Shown here piece after piece: positions 41,801 through 51,304 of a DNA stretch of 64,000 nt. The stretch spans positions 23,953 through 87,952 of the forward strand of contig CAKVAS010000010.1 in NCBI GenBank assembly GCA_934725015.1, given 5' to 3'. The stretch comes from an uncultured Bacteroidales bacterium. GTDB taxonomy: Bacteria > Bacteroidota > Bacteroidia > Bacteroidales > UBA932. Under the pieces are notes generated by a model. The model was not told the DNA's origin, did no database searches, and worked only from the letters and a program-made list of their open reading frames with translations. Position 1 is the stretch's first letter, and each line of letters begins with the position of its first letter. Position numbers and translations under genes: made by a program.

Positions 41801-42526
41801 ATGACACGGGGCAGCAGGCAGCCGATTGAGTTCATTCTTCTCCATTCGACGAAATATGGGGACAACGCCCTCGTGCTGCACACCCTGAGCCGGGAATACG
41901 GCCGCAGGAGCCTGTTCCTGCGCTCCGTCTCGTCGGCGTCGTCCGTCGCGGGAGGAGCCGGACGCACCTCACGCAAAGGCGGGGCACGGGCGGCGGTGAC
42001 TGGGCTTGTGAGTCCGCTGAACATAATCGAGGCGGAGGTTGCGGCCGGTCCTTCCTCAGGCACCGCGATGATGACGGTCAGCTCTCTCGCCGCGTCATAC
42101 CCGCTCAGCGGGCTCAGGGGCAATCTCTACAAGGCAAGCATCTCCATGTTCATGGCCGAGGTGCTGTTCCGCACCCTGCGCGAAGGCGCGAACGAGGAGG
42201 GACTCTACGACTGGTGCGTCAGGAAAATCCTCCTGTTGGATGCCATGGACGGCAACTTCAGCAACTTCCACCTGCTCTTCCTCCTCGAACTGACCTCCGC
42301 CCTCGGCTTTCGCCCGGAGTTTCAGGACATCGCGCCGTTCGTCAGCGCCGACAACGCCGCCGTCGCCGGGAGCCTGATGCGCCTGCCGTTCGAGGAGGCG
42401 ATGCTCGTCCCAATGACCGGCGCCGTCCGCTCATCACTCATCGAGTCCTTCCTCTCCTACATCGAGACCCACCTCGAATACCCCCTTCACATCCGTTCCG
42501 CCTCCGTTCTGAAGGACCTGTTCTGA
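41801..42526 (+). CDS. recO: DNA repair protein RecO
   Basis: Recombination mediator that, with RecR, loads RecA on SSB-coated DNA. The 241 residues show the N-terminal OB fold (FILLHSTKYGDNALVLHTLSREYGRRSLFLR, in parts) and the helical domain (LRGNLYKASISMFMAEVLFRTLREGANEEGLYDWCVRKILLLD). The cysteine zinc motif found in some RecO proteins is missing, as in other Bacteroidota. A poly-Ala/Gly loop (SASSVAGGAGRTSRKGGAR) sits in the OB fold. Probably co-transcribed with rdgB. Confidence 0.9.
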   Translation: MTRGSRQPIEFILLHSTKYGDNALVLHTLSREYGRRSLFLRSVSSASSVAGGAGRTSRKGGARAAVTGLVSPLNIIEAEVAAGPSSGTAMMTVSSLAASYPLSGLRGNLYKASISMFMAEVLFRTLREGANEEGLYDWCVRKILLLDAMDGNFSNFHLLFLLELTSALGFRPEFQDIAPFVSADNAAVAGSLMRLPFEEAMLVPMTGAVRSSLIESFLSYIETHLEYPLHIRSASVLKDLF

Positions 42527-42540
42527 AAGCATCAAAACAC

Positions 42541-42606
42541 CGAAGCGAGAAAACTTCGGCAGAATCTAACCTGCACAAAGATTTCTCGCTTCGCTCGAAA
42601 TGACAG
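42541..42606. repeat. TCATTCCGAGC-type palindromic repeat, family C, copy 2
   Basis: CGAAGCGAGAAAACTTCGGC at the left and AAAGATTTCTCGCTTCGCTC with GAAATGACA at the right can pair through GAAGCGAGAAA/TTTCTCGCTTC. It lies between the convergent ends of recO and the surface lipoprotein operon, where it may serve as a two-way terminator. Confidence 0.75.
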
Positions 42607-42612
42607 TGGAAC

Positions 42613-44643
42613 CTAAATCTTCATCATCAGAAGCTCGGTGTAGGTCTTGCCGCCGAGGTCATGCTCGGAGTAGCTTGAGCCGTCGAAGAGCATGAACTTG
42701 TAGCCGTTGACAGGCATCTCGGAGCCTTCCATCGCGCGCCAATAGACATAGCCGTCGTCACCGAAACCGAACTCCAGCGCCGATGTCTGTCCCCAGATGG
42801 CAGTGTAGAGATTCGACACAAAGCCGAACACTACAGTCATGTAGCTGAACGCGCCCAGATTCTGCGAATGCAGGCGGATGCAGTGCTCCTCCGGAATGTA
42901 TGTTCCGGTGATGGACGGAGAATAGGACTTATAGTTGCTCAGTCCCTTGATTGAGACGGTGTTCTCCCCTGTCTTTATAATATCAACCCTGAAAGCCTCG
43001 GTCGTCGAGCTTGAACTGCTGCTCTCGCCGTCATCCACCGTGGCCGTGAGCAGGTAGGCTCCGACAAAGTCGTCGATGCCCTTGGAGGCGAACTCGTCCG
43101 CGTGAGACTTGAGCCGGACATCGACGGTCAGGGTGTCCCTGTCACCGTATTCATTATAGACCTCAAGGGCCATGCTGTATGTCTCGCCCTCCGTAACACC
43201 GGAATAATAGAGATGCATTCCCTCCTCGCTGCCGGCCTTTGCAAGATTGTCGGAGTCCAGTTCCTGAGCGAGACGGCTGCTGAAGAGATAGTCCCATCCG
43301 TAGTAGTCCTTGTAGCCCACGAATGCGTCCTTTGCCATCATGAGGTATTTCAGCTTCTTGACATTCTTCGTCTTGAGAACCCATGAAATCGTAGTGTAAG
43401 GGTCATCGGCCGACGGCTCAAGTTTGATTTCCGCAATCTGCGGGGCAAGGCTGCCGTCCTTGTCGTAGGTAAACCGGAGAACCACAGACTCCCCCGGCTT
43501 GCCCTGCGCGTCGAACGGCACGGCAATCAGAGTGTTGGACGGAGTCTCCGGAGTCCAGGTCTGTGTGGTCTCGGTGAAAGTCCTGACATCCTCGGCCGTC
43601 CCGAGACATATACTCTTGTATATTTCCTGAACCTTCGCGTCATCTCCGGTTATATCGCCCTCGACGACCACGGCCTTGCAGGAATTGACATATTCGTTGA
43701 AGGCAAACTCGAAGACCCCTGCACCCTTGTACTCCACTTCAGCGGCCGGATCCTCGTCGTGATCGTCAGCGAAGACTATCTTCTCCGTGCCTATGCCGTA
43801 ATAGCCCGTAGAGCCGTAGTAAATCAGGTTGAGAGTAAATGTCTTGTCCCCGTCCCATGTGCACGGATAAGAATTATATGCGCTGTCGTTGCCGAGATAC
43901 TGAGCGATGTCGGCGACATAGATATATTCGCCGGCAGATTCAAGATAATAGCCGGTTGACTGACCGGGAACAACCACAGTCTTCTTCGCCCAATCCACCT
44001 TGAACATGAAATATGCCCCGGACGACCAGTCCTTGAGACGGAATATGTTGTCCGTTTCCTTCGCGACCTCCACCTGTATGTCCGGCTGCACTCCCTCATA
44101 CAAAATGCCGTCGTAGTGGTATGTGGCCGTCTGCTGCACTTCCTCTCCGGATTCGGTCTTTCTCATATATGGCTCCCATTCGAGAGAGAAGGACGCGCTG
44201 ACCTGAAGGAAGTCGCTGTACTGGCCGATGTAGGCCGGGTCATCCCCAAGTTCAGCATCACGTCCCACGATTGCAAGGGAAACGTCAACCGTGGAGCCGA
44301 GCACGACGCTCTCCATATCCACACGAACCGGAATATCGACGCTGTAGTGCCCGTCAGGAATTACCACCGTGTCCTTCAGAGTGAACAGCGCGGCATCCTT
44401 GCCGGTCTTCTGAAGCACCACCTTATAGGTTCCCTTGTTTCCATGGCGGGCAAGGGTAACGGCAATCACGCCCTCCCTGGTCCCGCGCGGAAACTCCTTC
44501 GTGACGCTGCTCTGGATGAAGTGAATCTCCCTGTTGTCATCCGTATTCGACGTCGCGACCACTCCGAGCTGCTCCTGCGAGCAGGAAGAGAGCGCGAGAA
44601 GAGCGAAAGCTGAAAATAATATGACTTTGATATATCGTTTCAT
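42613..44643 (-). CDS. Surface lipoprotein after SusCD, function unknown
   Basis: A 676-residue predicted lipoprotein (signal ending ALLALSSC|SQEQ), last gene of the ten-gene operon and directly behind susD, the place where SusE/F-like surface binding proteins are found. The N-terminal region (about 35-145) looks like a Calx-beta-type Ig fold (GVIAVTLARHGNKGTYKVVLQKTGKDAALFTLKDTVVIPDG, in parts). A middle segment (about 300-410) ends LIAVPFDAQGKPGESVVLRFTY and resembles the P-T-x-YC-x-VAFD module of the upstream lipoproteins. The C-terminal part (about 530-676) is a beta-rich domain seen in other Bacteroidota lipoproteins. No catalytic motif seen; ligand binding is inferred from position. Confidence 0.78.
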   Translation of the reverse strand: MKRYIKVILFSAFALLALSSCSQEQLGVVATSNTDDNREIHFIQSSVTKEFPRGTREGVIAVTLARHGNKGTYKVVLQKTGKDAALFTLKDTVVIPDGHYSVDIPVRVDMESVVLGSTVDVSLAIVGRDAELGDDPAYIGQYSDFLQVSASFSLEWEPYMRKTESGEEVQQTATYHYDGILYEGVQPDIQVEVAKETDNIFRLKDWSSGAYFMFKVDWAKKTVVVPGQSTGYYLESAGEYIYVADIAQYLGNDSAYNSYPCTWDGDKTFTLNLIYYGSTGYYGIGTEKIVFADDHDEDPAAEVEYKGAGVFEFAFNEYVNSCKAVVVEGDITGDDAKVQEIYKSICLGTAEDVRTFTETTQTWTPETPSNTLIAVPFDAQGKPGESVVLRFTYDKDGSLAPQIAEIKLEPSADDPYTTISWVLKTKNVKKLKYLMMAKDAFVGYKDYYGWDYLFSSRLAQELDSDNLAKAGSEEGMHLYYSGVTEGETYSMALEVYNEYGDRDTLTVDVRLKSHADEFASKGIDDFVGAYLLTATVDDGESSSSSSTTEAFRVDIIKTGENTVSIKGLSNYKSYSPSITGTYIPEEHCIRLHSQNLGAFSYMTVVFGFVSNLYTAIWGQTSALEFGFGDDGYVYWRAMEGSEMPVNGYKFMLFDGSSYSEHDLGGKTYTELLMMKI

Positions 44644-44665
44644 CGGAATATACTCCTAATTTATG

Positions 44666-46213
44666 TTACAAAGGATTCTGATCCTCCTCGTTGATGTTCG
44701 GATTATTGTTGATTTCGTCCTGCGGGATGGTGAGCACCCAGTCGTAGGTCTCGGGATTCTTGAGATTCACGCCGCTCATCGTCGTCAGGCACTCGTCGGC
44801 GAACCCGTCCTCCGCAGTCCTGTCAATGCCCTGCCCCAGACGACGGACATCCACAACACGGCCGAACTCACCCCAGAGCTCGATTCTCTTCTGGATGAGA
44901 ATCTCCTCCAGCAGGGATTCCGTCCATGAGTTCGTCGTCGAGCCGAGAAGCGTGCCGCTCTTGTACGAGACGTCATACCCAGGGCAGCGGACGGACATCA
45001 CGTCAGTAAGATAACCGCGCGCCTTTTTCTCGTCCCCGAGCCTGAGGGCGGCCTCGGCGGCGTCGAAGTACACTTCCTCAACCCTCATGTAGATGTAGTC
45101 GCCGAGCCATGCGGAGACATTCGAAAAGTGGAACTTGTCCGAGATGTACGGGGATTCCTTGTCTTCCGGTTTCCACCACGCACGGCGGATGTCACCGTCC
45201 TTCATTTTGTTGTAGAGGGACTTGCTTATGAGCTTCGGTGCCATCTGCGCATACGCGCCCTCCTCGTTGTCCATATGCGTGAAGAATCCCGCATAGGCCC
45301 CGGACTGCTCCGTGCTCTCGATTCCGGCGCCCCACATGACATTGGACGCGGAAATGTCGTTCATGCCTCCGAACAGCTCGGACTCGCCGCCGATCTTGAA
45401 CTCCTTGGACTCGATGATGTCCTCGGCATTGTCCAGCGCAGTCTGCCAGTCACCCGTCGCGAGCGCGACACGGACCTTGATGGCACGCGCCACATTGAGC
45501 TTTATGTGGGACTTGTTGCCGGCCAGAGCCGACTTCTCGCCTCTGCCGAGGAAGACAATCGCGGAGTCGAGGTCGTCGTTTATCTGCTTGAACACCACGT
45601 CGAGCTTCTCCCGCTTCTTCCCGACGAAGTTCTTGTCGGTAGGCTCGGTGTAAATCGGAACGCCGGGATCCTGCCAGCGGTACTTGTCCTGCAAGGCGCT
45701 GTACGGAGGGCGCGCGAACCAGTTGGCGAGGTTGAAATAGGACAGCCCCCTGATTGCATAGGCGCTTCCGAGCACATAATCCCTGTCAACCGAAGAGCCG
45801 CTCATGTAGTCCTTGGCTGAAAGGACGGTGTTGACGTTGGAAATCCAGGTGTAGTTCGCATACCACACATCATAAGGGCGGAAAGAGTCCGAGGTGTAGA
45901 ACGACTTCACATTGTAGCAGTGGTCAAACCAGAACCATCCGCTTCCCTGGCTCTGCATGATGAAATCATCTCCCATGCTTTCAAGGGCGATGTTGTAGGC
46001 GGATATTCCGAAGCACTGGTGCGTGTTGTCCCCCGTTGACCATCCGGCCGTCCACATCATGCGATAGACTCCGTCGATTATGGAAACCGCGCTTGAGGCG
46101 TCCTTGATGAGCTCGTCGCCCGAGCCGGAGTCGGTCGGGACAAATTCAAGGTCGCATGACGCGGCACACAGGGCGGCGGCCAGCATTATAATTAACTTAT
46201 TCTTCATCTTCAT
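44666..46213 (-). CDS. SusD/RagB family nutrient-binding outer membrane lipoprotein
   Basis: Lid subunit of a SusCD importer. The 515 residues start with a lipoprotein signal (LAAALCAASC|DLEF) and show the SusD fold: N-terminal SAVSIIDGVYRMM, the TPR-like middle with IRGLSYFNLANWFARPPY and ARAIKVRVALATGDWQTALDNAEDII, and the C-terminal LLEEILIQKRIELWGEFGRVVDVRRLG...PETYDWVLTIPQDEINNNPN, the typical ending. susC precedes it by 6 bp. The substrate cannot be read; a subtilase in the same operon makes peptides a reasonable guess. Confidence 0.95.
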   Translation of the reverse strand: MKMKNKLIIMLAAALCAASCDLEFVPTDSGSGDELIKDASSAVSIIDGVYRMMWTAGWSTGDNTHQCFGISAYNIALESMGDDFIMQSQGSGWFWFDHCYNVKSFYTSDSFRPYDVWYANYTWISNVNTVLSAKDYMSGSSVDRDYVLGSAYAIRGLSYFNLANWFARPPYSALQDKYRWQDPGVPIYTEPTDKNFVGKKREKLDVVFKQINDDLDSAIVFLGRGEKSALAGNKSHIKLNVARAIKVRVALATGDWQTALDNAEDIIESKEFKIGGESELFGGMNDISASNVMWGAGIESTEQSGAYAGFFTHMDNEEGAYAQMAPKLISKSLYNKMKDGDIRRAWWKPEDKESPYISDKFHFSNVSAWLGDYIYMRVEEVYFDAAEAALRLGDEKKARGYLTDVMSVRCPGYDVSYKSGTLLGSTTNSWTESLLEEILIQKRIELWGEFGRVVDVRRLGQGIDRTAEDGFADECLTTMSGVNLKNPETYDWVLTIPQDEINNNPNINEEDQNPL

Positions 46214-46219
46214 TGTCTC

Positions 46220-49200
46220 CTAAAAGTTTATGTCAAGCCCGAGGGCAAGCACCCTTGATGGTGAATATGAGTACGAAACCGTTCCGGCAAAGTTGTACTG
46301 CGGATCCATTCCGTCGAGGTGACTGAACAGCGCGATGTTGTCCGCCGTAAAGAACACCCTGAACGATTTGATTTTAGCCTTTGACATGACCTTGGACGGA
46401 ATCGTATATCCGAAAGTTATGTTCTTTATCGCGAAATACGAAGCGTCAATCAGCGACTCGCCCACAGAGGCGTAGCTTCCGCCTATCTCGACCATAGGGA
46501 CGTCGGTTATGTCCCCGCTCTTCCTCCAGCGGCGCAGCTTGTTCTTGTGCCAGTTGTTTCCGGCGTAGGTAACGTTCATCGCGCCGTTGTAAAGCCCGTC
46601 GAGAACCTTGCCTCCGACGGAATAGGTCGTGAGGAAGGAGAGGTCGAAATTCTTGAATATGATGAAGTTCGACGCGAAGCTTCCGGAGAAGAGAGCCTGA
46701 CGGCTGCCGTAGTAGTACTTGCTGAGTGACGCAAGTCCCACGTTGTCAGTGACATATTCAGGACAGCGCTCGGTAATCATCGCGCCGCTCTCATCCACGG
46801 CATAGCGGTAGTAGGCGTAGTAGAGCTGCTTCCCGGTTTCCGGGGACACTCCGGCCGACTTGGACATATAGAAGGTATATATCGGCTTGCCTACCTCAAT
46901 CACCATGCTTCCGTAGTTTATCACATCCTGTGAAGAGGTGATTGCCTTCACCTTGTTCCTGTTGAGCGACACCATCGCCGTCGCATCCCAATGGAAATTC
47001 TCCCGTTCAAATATGACCCCGCGGAACGAAGCCTCGAAACCCTGGTTCATCATCGCGCCGACATTGTCGTCGAACCCGGTGAATCCGGATGAAATCGCGA
47101 GCGGATTGTTCAGGAGCATATCGCGGGTGTAGCGGTTGTAGTACTCGATGGTCGTCGTGAGCCTTCCGCCGAACAGGGTCGCCTCGATGCCGGTGTTCAG
47201 GTTGCCGTTCTTCTCCCACGTCACGAGACGGTTCTCAAGCGAGGTCGCCGCCGCACCGGGACGGGTGCCGTTGGACCAGCCGTAGTCGAACAGTCCCTGC
47301 CATGCGTAGTAGGAGCCGAGGTTGTCGTTGCCCTGCACGCCGTAGGAAATCTTTGCGGTGAGGTTGTTGAGCCAGGATGAGGTTCCGGCCATGAAATCCT
47401 CGTTGGTGATTCGCCACGACGCGCCCACAGACCAGAAATTGCCCCAGCGGTTGTCCTTGTAGAAGCGCGAGGAGCCGTCGGTACGCCAGGAGGCGTCAAA
47501 GTAGTATTTGTCAGCGTAGCCGTAGTTTGCCCTTGCAAGAATAGACTCTATCGCGTAATTGTGGGAATATGAGGTGTTGCCCATAGTCGTCACCGCGGCT
47601 CCGAGCTCGTCGATGCCGGCGACGATTCCGCTCTTGGACGCTCCCGCATAGTTGTAGTTGTAGCGGTAGTACTCATGACCGGCAAGAAGGTTTATGGAAT
47701 GGTCGCCGAAATCCCTTTGCCAAGTGACAAGTTCGTTCAGGGTGTAGCTCAGCGTCCTCGTGTTGGTCTTGGCCACCGTTCCGCCCTGGCTCGCCGCGTT
47801 TCCGTGATACTTGTCGCTGACTCCGGTCGCCCCGTAGTCGGTGAAATCCACGCCGAAGTTCACCGTGAAGTCAAGCCCGTAGAGCGGAGAGTCCTTGTGC
47901 GTGGTCCCGAACTTGGCGAAAGACCTTGCGGACACCGAGTTGCGCTTATAGTACGCCTTGTTGTTGTAGAGCTCCGCCTTGGAGTTGAATCCCTGCGCGG
48001 TTATACGGTTGGCATAGCCGTTGTCATCGACCGTACCGTACTCGTACTGGAGATTGCCGTTCTCGTCGAGGACGTTGTTTCCGTCCATGTCCTTGAGATA
48101 GACTGGATAGACCGGAGCCATGAACTGGGCGGTGTACCACACGTTGGAGACCTCGGAGCCGCTGGCGTTCTGGAAGTTGGAAACCGAATGCGCGAGGTTC
48201 GCGCTCATCCCGAGCTTGAACCAGTCCGTCGCCTGCACGTCACCGCTGATTCTGCCGGTGAAACGGTCGAAGTCAGTGTTCTGAAGAGTACCGTTCTCCT
48301 TGTAGTAGCCCATTGAATAGAGATAGCTCGTCTTCTCCGTTCCGCCGCTCACCGAAAGGATGTGCTCCGTGCGGAACGCCTTGTTGTTGCTGATTTCGTC
48401 CATCCAGTTCTCGTCCCATGCCGCCTTCGCGTCGGACTTTATCTTTCCGGTCGTCTGGTCGATGAGCGTGTCCCATGTATAGTTCTTGTATGGATTGTAG
48501 TACTCCGGATTCTTGAGGCCTCCGATGGACTCGCCGAGATGCGAAGCCGCGTACGCCGCCGCGCCCTCATCGTCCATGGCGTTCTTCTCAGCATAACGCA
48601 CGGAGTTGAAGAGAGCCTCGTAGGTCAGCTCAACATAGTCCGACATCCCGACGAGGTCGTAGCGCGGAAGCGCGCGGGAAGCGATGCCGAAGTTGCCCTT
48701 GTAGTTTATGTTCACCTTGTCGGCGCTGCCCTTCTTGGTCGTGATGACGATGACTCCGTTCGCTCCCCTCGCTCCGTAGAGCGCACCTGCGGACGCATCC
48801 TTGAGCACGGTCATCGTCTCGATGTCGGCTGGGTTGATGGAACTTATCGCTCCGTCATAAGGCACGCCATCGACCACATACAGCGGAGACGACGAGGCAT
48901 TGACCGAACCGACTCCGCGCACCATTATTGACGCGCCCTCGCCCGGCTGTCCGCCTCCGGAAGTGACCTGCACACCGGCAACCGTTCCCTCGAATGACTT
49001 GGTGAGGTTGCCGACCGGACGCTTGCCCAGCTCTTCACCCTTGACGACGCTCGCCGAACCGGTGAACGATTCCTTCTTGGCGGTTCCGTAGGCGACGACA
49101 ATCACGTCGTCGAGCACCACAGACTCGTCCTGAAGCACAAAATCCACGACGCTCTTGCCATCGACCCGGCGCTCGCTCTCCGCGTAGCCGAGGTTGGTGG

Positions 49201-49429
49201 CTGTGAGCACCGCATCTACAGGAACCTGATTCAGGACATAGTTTCCTTCAAAGTCCGTGACCGTGCCGTTGGTCGTGCCTTTGACGAACACGCCCGCGCT
49301 GATGACCGGAGCGCCGTCCTTGTCAACGACCCGTCCGGTGACGGTAATCGCCTGCTGCGCAAACGCGGAGACGGATGCCAAAAGGAAACACAAAACAGTT
49401 ATATATGATAATTTAATCTTCATAAGCAT
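46220..49429 (-). CDS. SusC/RagA family TonB-dependent transporter
   Basis: Outer membrane beta-barrel transporter of 1069 residues that pairs with SusD. In order: signal peptide (about 1-25), carboxypeptidase-regulatory-like domain (ITVTGRVVDKDGAPVISAGVFVKGT, in parts, about 28-108), TonB box region (VVLDDVIVVAYGT), plug with SFEGTVAGVQVTSGGGQPGE, MVRGVGSVNASSSPLYVVDG and LKDASAGALYGARGANGVI, then the barrel ending YSYSPSRVLALGLDINF with terminal Phe. The start may be ATG 49429 or ATG 49423; a GGGGAGAG lies just before 49429. It belongs to the minus-strand lipoprotein operon and is followed by susD. Confidence 0.96.
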   Translation of the reverse strand: MLMKIKLSYITVLCFLLASVSAFAQQAITVTGRVVDKDGAPVISAGVFVKGTTNGTVTDFEGNYVLNQVPVDAVLTATNLGYAESERRVDGKSVVDFVLQDESVVLDDVIVVAYGTAKKESFTGSASVVKGEELGKRPVGNLTKSFEGTVAGVQVTSGGGQPGEGASIMVRGVGSVNASSSPLYVVDGVPYDGAISSINPADIETMTVLKDASAGALYGARGANGVIVITTKKGSADKVNINYKGNFGIASRALPRYDLVGMSDYVELTYEALFNSVRYAEKNAMDDEGAAAYAASHLGESIGGLKNPEYYNPYKNYTWDTLIDQTTGKIKSDAKAAWDENWMDEISNNKAFRTEHILSVSGGTEKTSYLYSMGYYKENGTLQNTDFDRFTGRISGDVQATDWFKLGMSANLAHSVSNFQNASGSEVSNVWYTAQFMAPVYPVYLKDMDGNNVLDENGNLQYEYGTVDDNGYANRITAQGFNSKAELYNNKAYYKRNSVSARSFAKFGTTHKDSPLYGLDFTVNFGVDFTDYGATGVSDKYHGNAASQGGTVAKTNTRTLSYTLNELVTWQRDFGDHSINLLAGHEYYRYNYNYAGASKSGIVAGIDELGAAVTTMGNTSYSHNYAIESILARANYGYADKYYFDASWRTDGSSRFYKDNRWGNFWSVGASWRITNEDFMAGTSSWLNNLTAKISYGVQGNDNLGSYYAWQGLFDYGWSNGTRPGAAATSLENRLVTWEKNGNLNTGIEATLFGGRLTTTIEYYNRYTRDMLLNNPLAISSGFTGFDDNVGAMMNQGFEASFRGVIFERENFHWDATAMVSLNRNKVKAITSSQDVINYGSMVIEVGKPIYTFYMSKSAGVSPETGKQLYYAYYRYAVDESGAMITERCPEYVTDNVGLASLSKYYYGSRQALFSGSFASNFIIFKNFDLSFLTTYSVGGKVLDGLYNGAMNVTYAGNNWHKNKLRRWRKSGDITDVPMVEIGGSYASVGESLIDASYFAIKNITFGYTIPSKVMSKAKIKSFRVFFTADNIALFSHLDGMDPQYNFAGTVSYSYSPSRVLALGLDINF

Positions 49430-49441
49430 TCTCTCCCCTCC

Positions 49442-51304
49442 TTAAAATTCGTCTCCGACAACCGGAGAATATGTGTCAATCAGAACCGGAGCATTGAACT
49501 CAATGCGGGCCTTAGGAGCGCCGCAGGCAGCCCTTGTCGTAGCTTCCCCGGACGCGGCCCCGGTGGTCGCCGTGGCAAATCGTGTTGCCGTGTCCCCGCT
49601 GCGCTCGGTGAAGGTCGCGAGCAGGATGTAGTCGGTCTCGGGTTCAAGCGCCGCGCCCTCAGTTCCGAAGGACAGGGAGAACTTGCCCGTGAGGTTCATG
49701 ATGTCGATGTTCGACTGCGGAAGGTCAGTCCCTCGGGAGGCGACGATTTCAGCTGCGTGGTCGGTGGAGATTCCGCTCAGTTCAGAGACCTTGCAGAAAC
49801 AGTATCTGACACCCTTTATCTGAAGGTTCAGGTCACCGGACTCGTCGTCATAGGCGAACTGGAACACGCCGGTGAGGGCGGACGTGCCCGACTCGGACGC
49901 GCCGAGGGTAACCTGTGCCCAGTCGTAATAGCTGGCGGAAGCCTTCGTCGGAAGCGAGTTCACGACAAAGGTCGTGTCATTCGCGGAATTTATGGCCATT
50001 GCGCCGAGGGTGTATGAGGTTGCGGAACTTATATTTCCTGAAAATCTCGTTCCGAATCCGGAAGCAGAGTTAACCGCGTCAATCGTCTCACTCTCCACGA
50101 CCTTTGTACCCCTCGCCTTTACATATTGCCGGAAGAGTGATGGGTCGCTGTTAAAGTAGAGCCTGTATGAACGGGTGGATGTCATGAGTTCATAAAACTC
50201 CACGACATCGGTTCCTTTCCATGTGACCCAAAGACTGTTCGACGCATTGTATGCGCCATAAATCCGGTGAAACAGTCTCTGACTGAACCAGTCTGCGCCG
50301 CTGACATCAGGAATCGGAGACACCTCGTCCGCAAGAGTCTTTGTCTCAAACTTGTAGAGCGGAGTGGTTGCCTGACCGTCCGTGTTAACGCCGAAGGCCA
50401 CAATGCAGTAGCTCATCTGCGGATAGAGCGGTGTCTCGACGAAACTTGCGGTACCGGTATATGAATACTGCTGAATGCCGGAGGAAATGCTGTAACCCGC
50501 ATCCTCAAGCGCCGCAATAAATCCCTTGAGATAATTGTCACGAATCTGAGTATCCGTGTATTTCGCGAAATATGAGGCCGGCACTCCGAAATAAAGATAG
50601 CGCGTGTCAGCCACCGCATAGACATTGAACTGGCAATAGTCAGAACCCGTCTCGACATGAGCCATAATAATCTGAGGGATGTCCTCAGACTCCGGCCGGG
50701 TCGTGAATTTCAGCTGTGCGGCAGGCGACTCCGTGACATACTCGTCGTCCGAAAGCGCCTTTATCTCAAAGACATATTCAGTCGCGCCATCAAGTCCGCC
50801 GATTTCCACGGAACAGGTTTCCGTCTTTCCGCTGAACGGCCCCACGGAATACTCATACTCCGAAGCGCCATAGACCGAGTTCCACTGTATGATGGTCTTT
50901 GACATATATGCCGCGACCAAGGTCGGCTCCGGAGCGGAGAGAGAACTGTAGTTCTCAGTCGTGACACGCAGATTAACAAACTTGGACGCGGTGTAGCTGC
51001 CGTTAGAACCGGCATTGGCACGCACCGCGAAAGTATAGGACTGATTCGGCGAGAGTTCGCTGAATACGAGGCTGTTGTCCCGCGTCTCGGTTTCCTCGCC
51101 GCCGTTAAACATATAGGTGTATGACCCCGCATCCGTAACATACTTCCACGAAACCTTGAAGGAGGTGCAGGTGATGTCGCTCACCACAACCTCCGGCTCG
51201 GGGAGCGGGCCCGACGCCGCTTCGACGGCATCCTTCACGCAGCCCGCCGCGGCAGACGCCGCAGCAAGCGCAAAAAACAATCTTTCTATAACCGGCTTTC
51301 TCAT
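49442..51304 (-). CDS. Fibronectin type III surface lipoprotein
   Basis: A 620-residue lipoprotein (signal ending SAAAGC|VKDA). Two FN3 domains are visible: about 35-120 (VSDITCTSFKVSWKYVTDAGSYTYMF...LSPNQSYTFAVRA) and about 122-205 (IIQWNSVYGASEYEYSV...LDGATEYVFEIKALSD). The remaining part has two copies of a module ending YCIVAFGVNTDG and YILLATFTERSG that resembles parts of the two lipoproteins encoded upstream. No catalytic site is seen. Its ATG overlaps the subtilase stop (ATGA), showing translational coupling, and susC starts 12 bp downstream. A binding or scaffold role at the cell surface is inferred. Confidence 0.85.
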   Translation of the reverse strand: MRKPVIERLFFALAAASAAAGCVKDAVEAASGPLPEPEVVVSDITCTSFKVSWKYVTDAGSYTYMFNGGEETETRDNSLVFSELSPNQSYTFAVRANAGSNGSYTASKFVNLRVTTENYSSLSAPEPTLVAAYMSKTIIQWNSVYGASEYEYSVGPFSGKTETCSVEIGGLDGATEYVFEIKALSDDEYVTESPAAQLKFTTRPESEDIPQIIMAHVETGSDYCQFNVYAVADTRYLYFGVPASYFAKYTDTQIRDNYLKGFIAALEDAGYSISSGIQQYSYTGTASFVETPLYPQMSYCIVAFGVNTDGQATTPLYKFETKTLADEVSPIPDVSGADWFSQRLFHRIYGAYNASNSLWVTWKGTDVVEFYELMTSTRSYRLYFNSDPSLFRQYVKARGTKVVESETIDAVNSASGFGTRFSGNISSATSYTLGAMAINSANDTTFVVNSLPTKASASYYDWAQVTLGASESGTSALTGVFQFAYDDESGDLNLQIKGVRYCFCKVSELSGISTDHAAEIVASRGTDLPQSNIDIMNLTGKFSLSFGTEGAALEPETDYILLATFTERSGDTATRFATATTGAASGEATTRAACGAPKARIEFNAPVLIDTYSPVVGDEF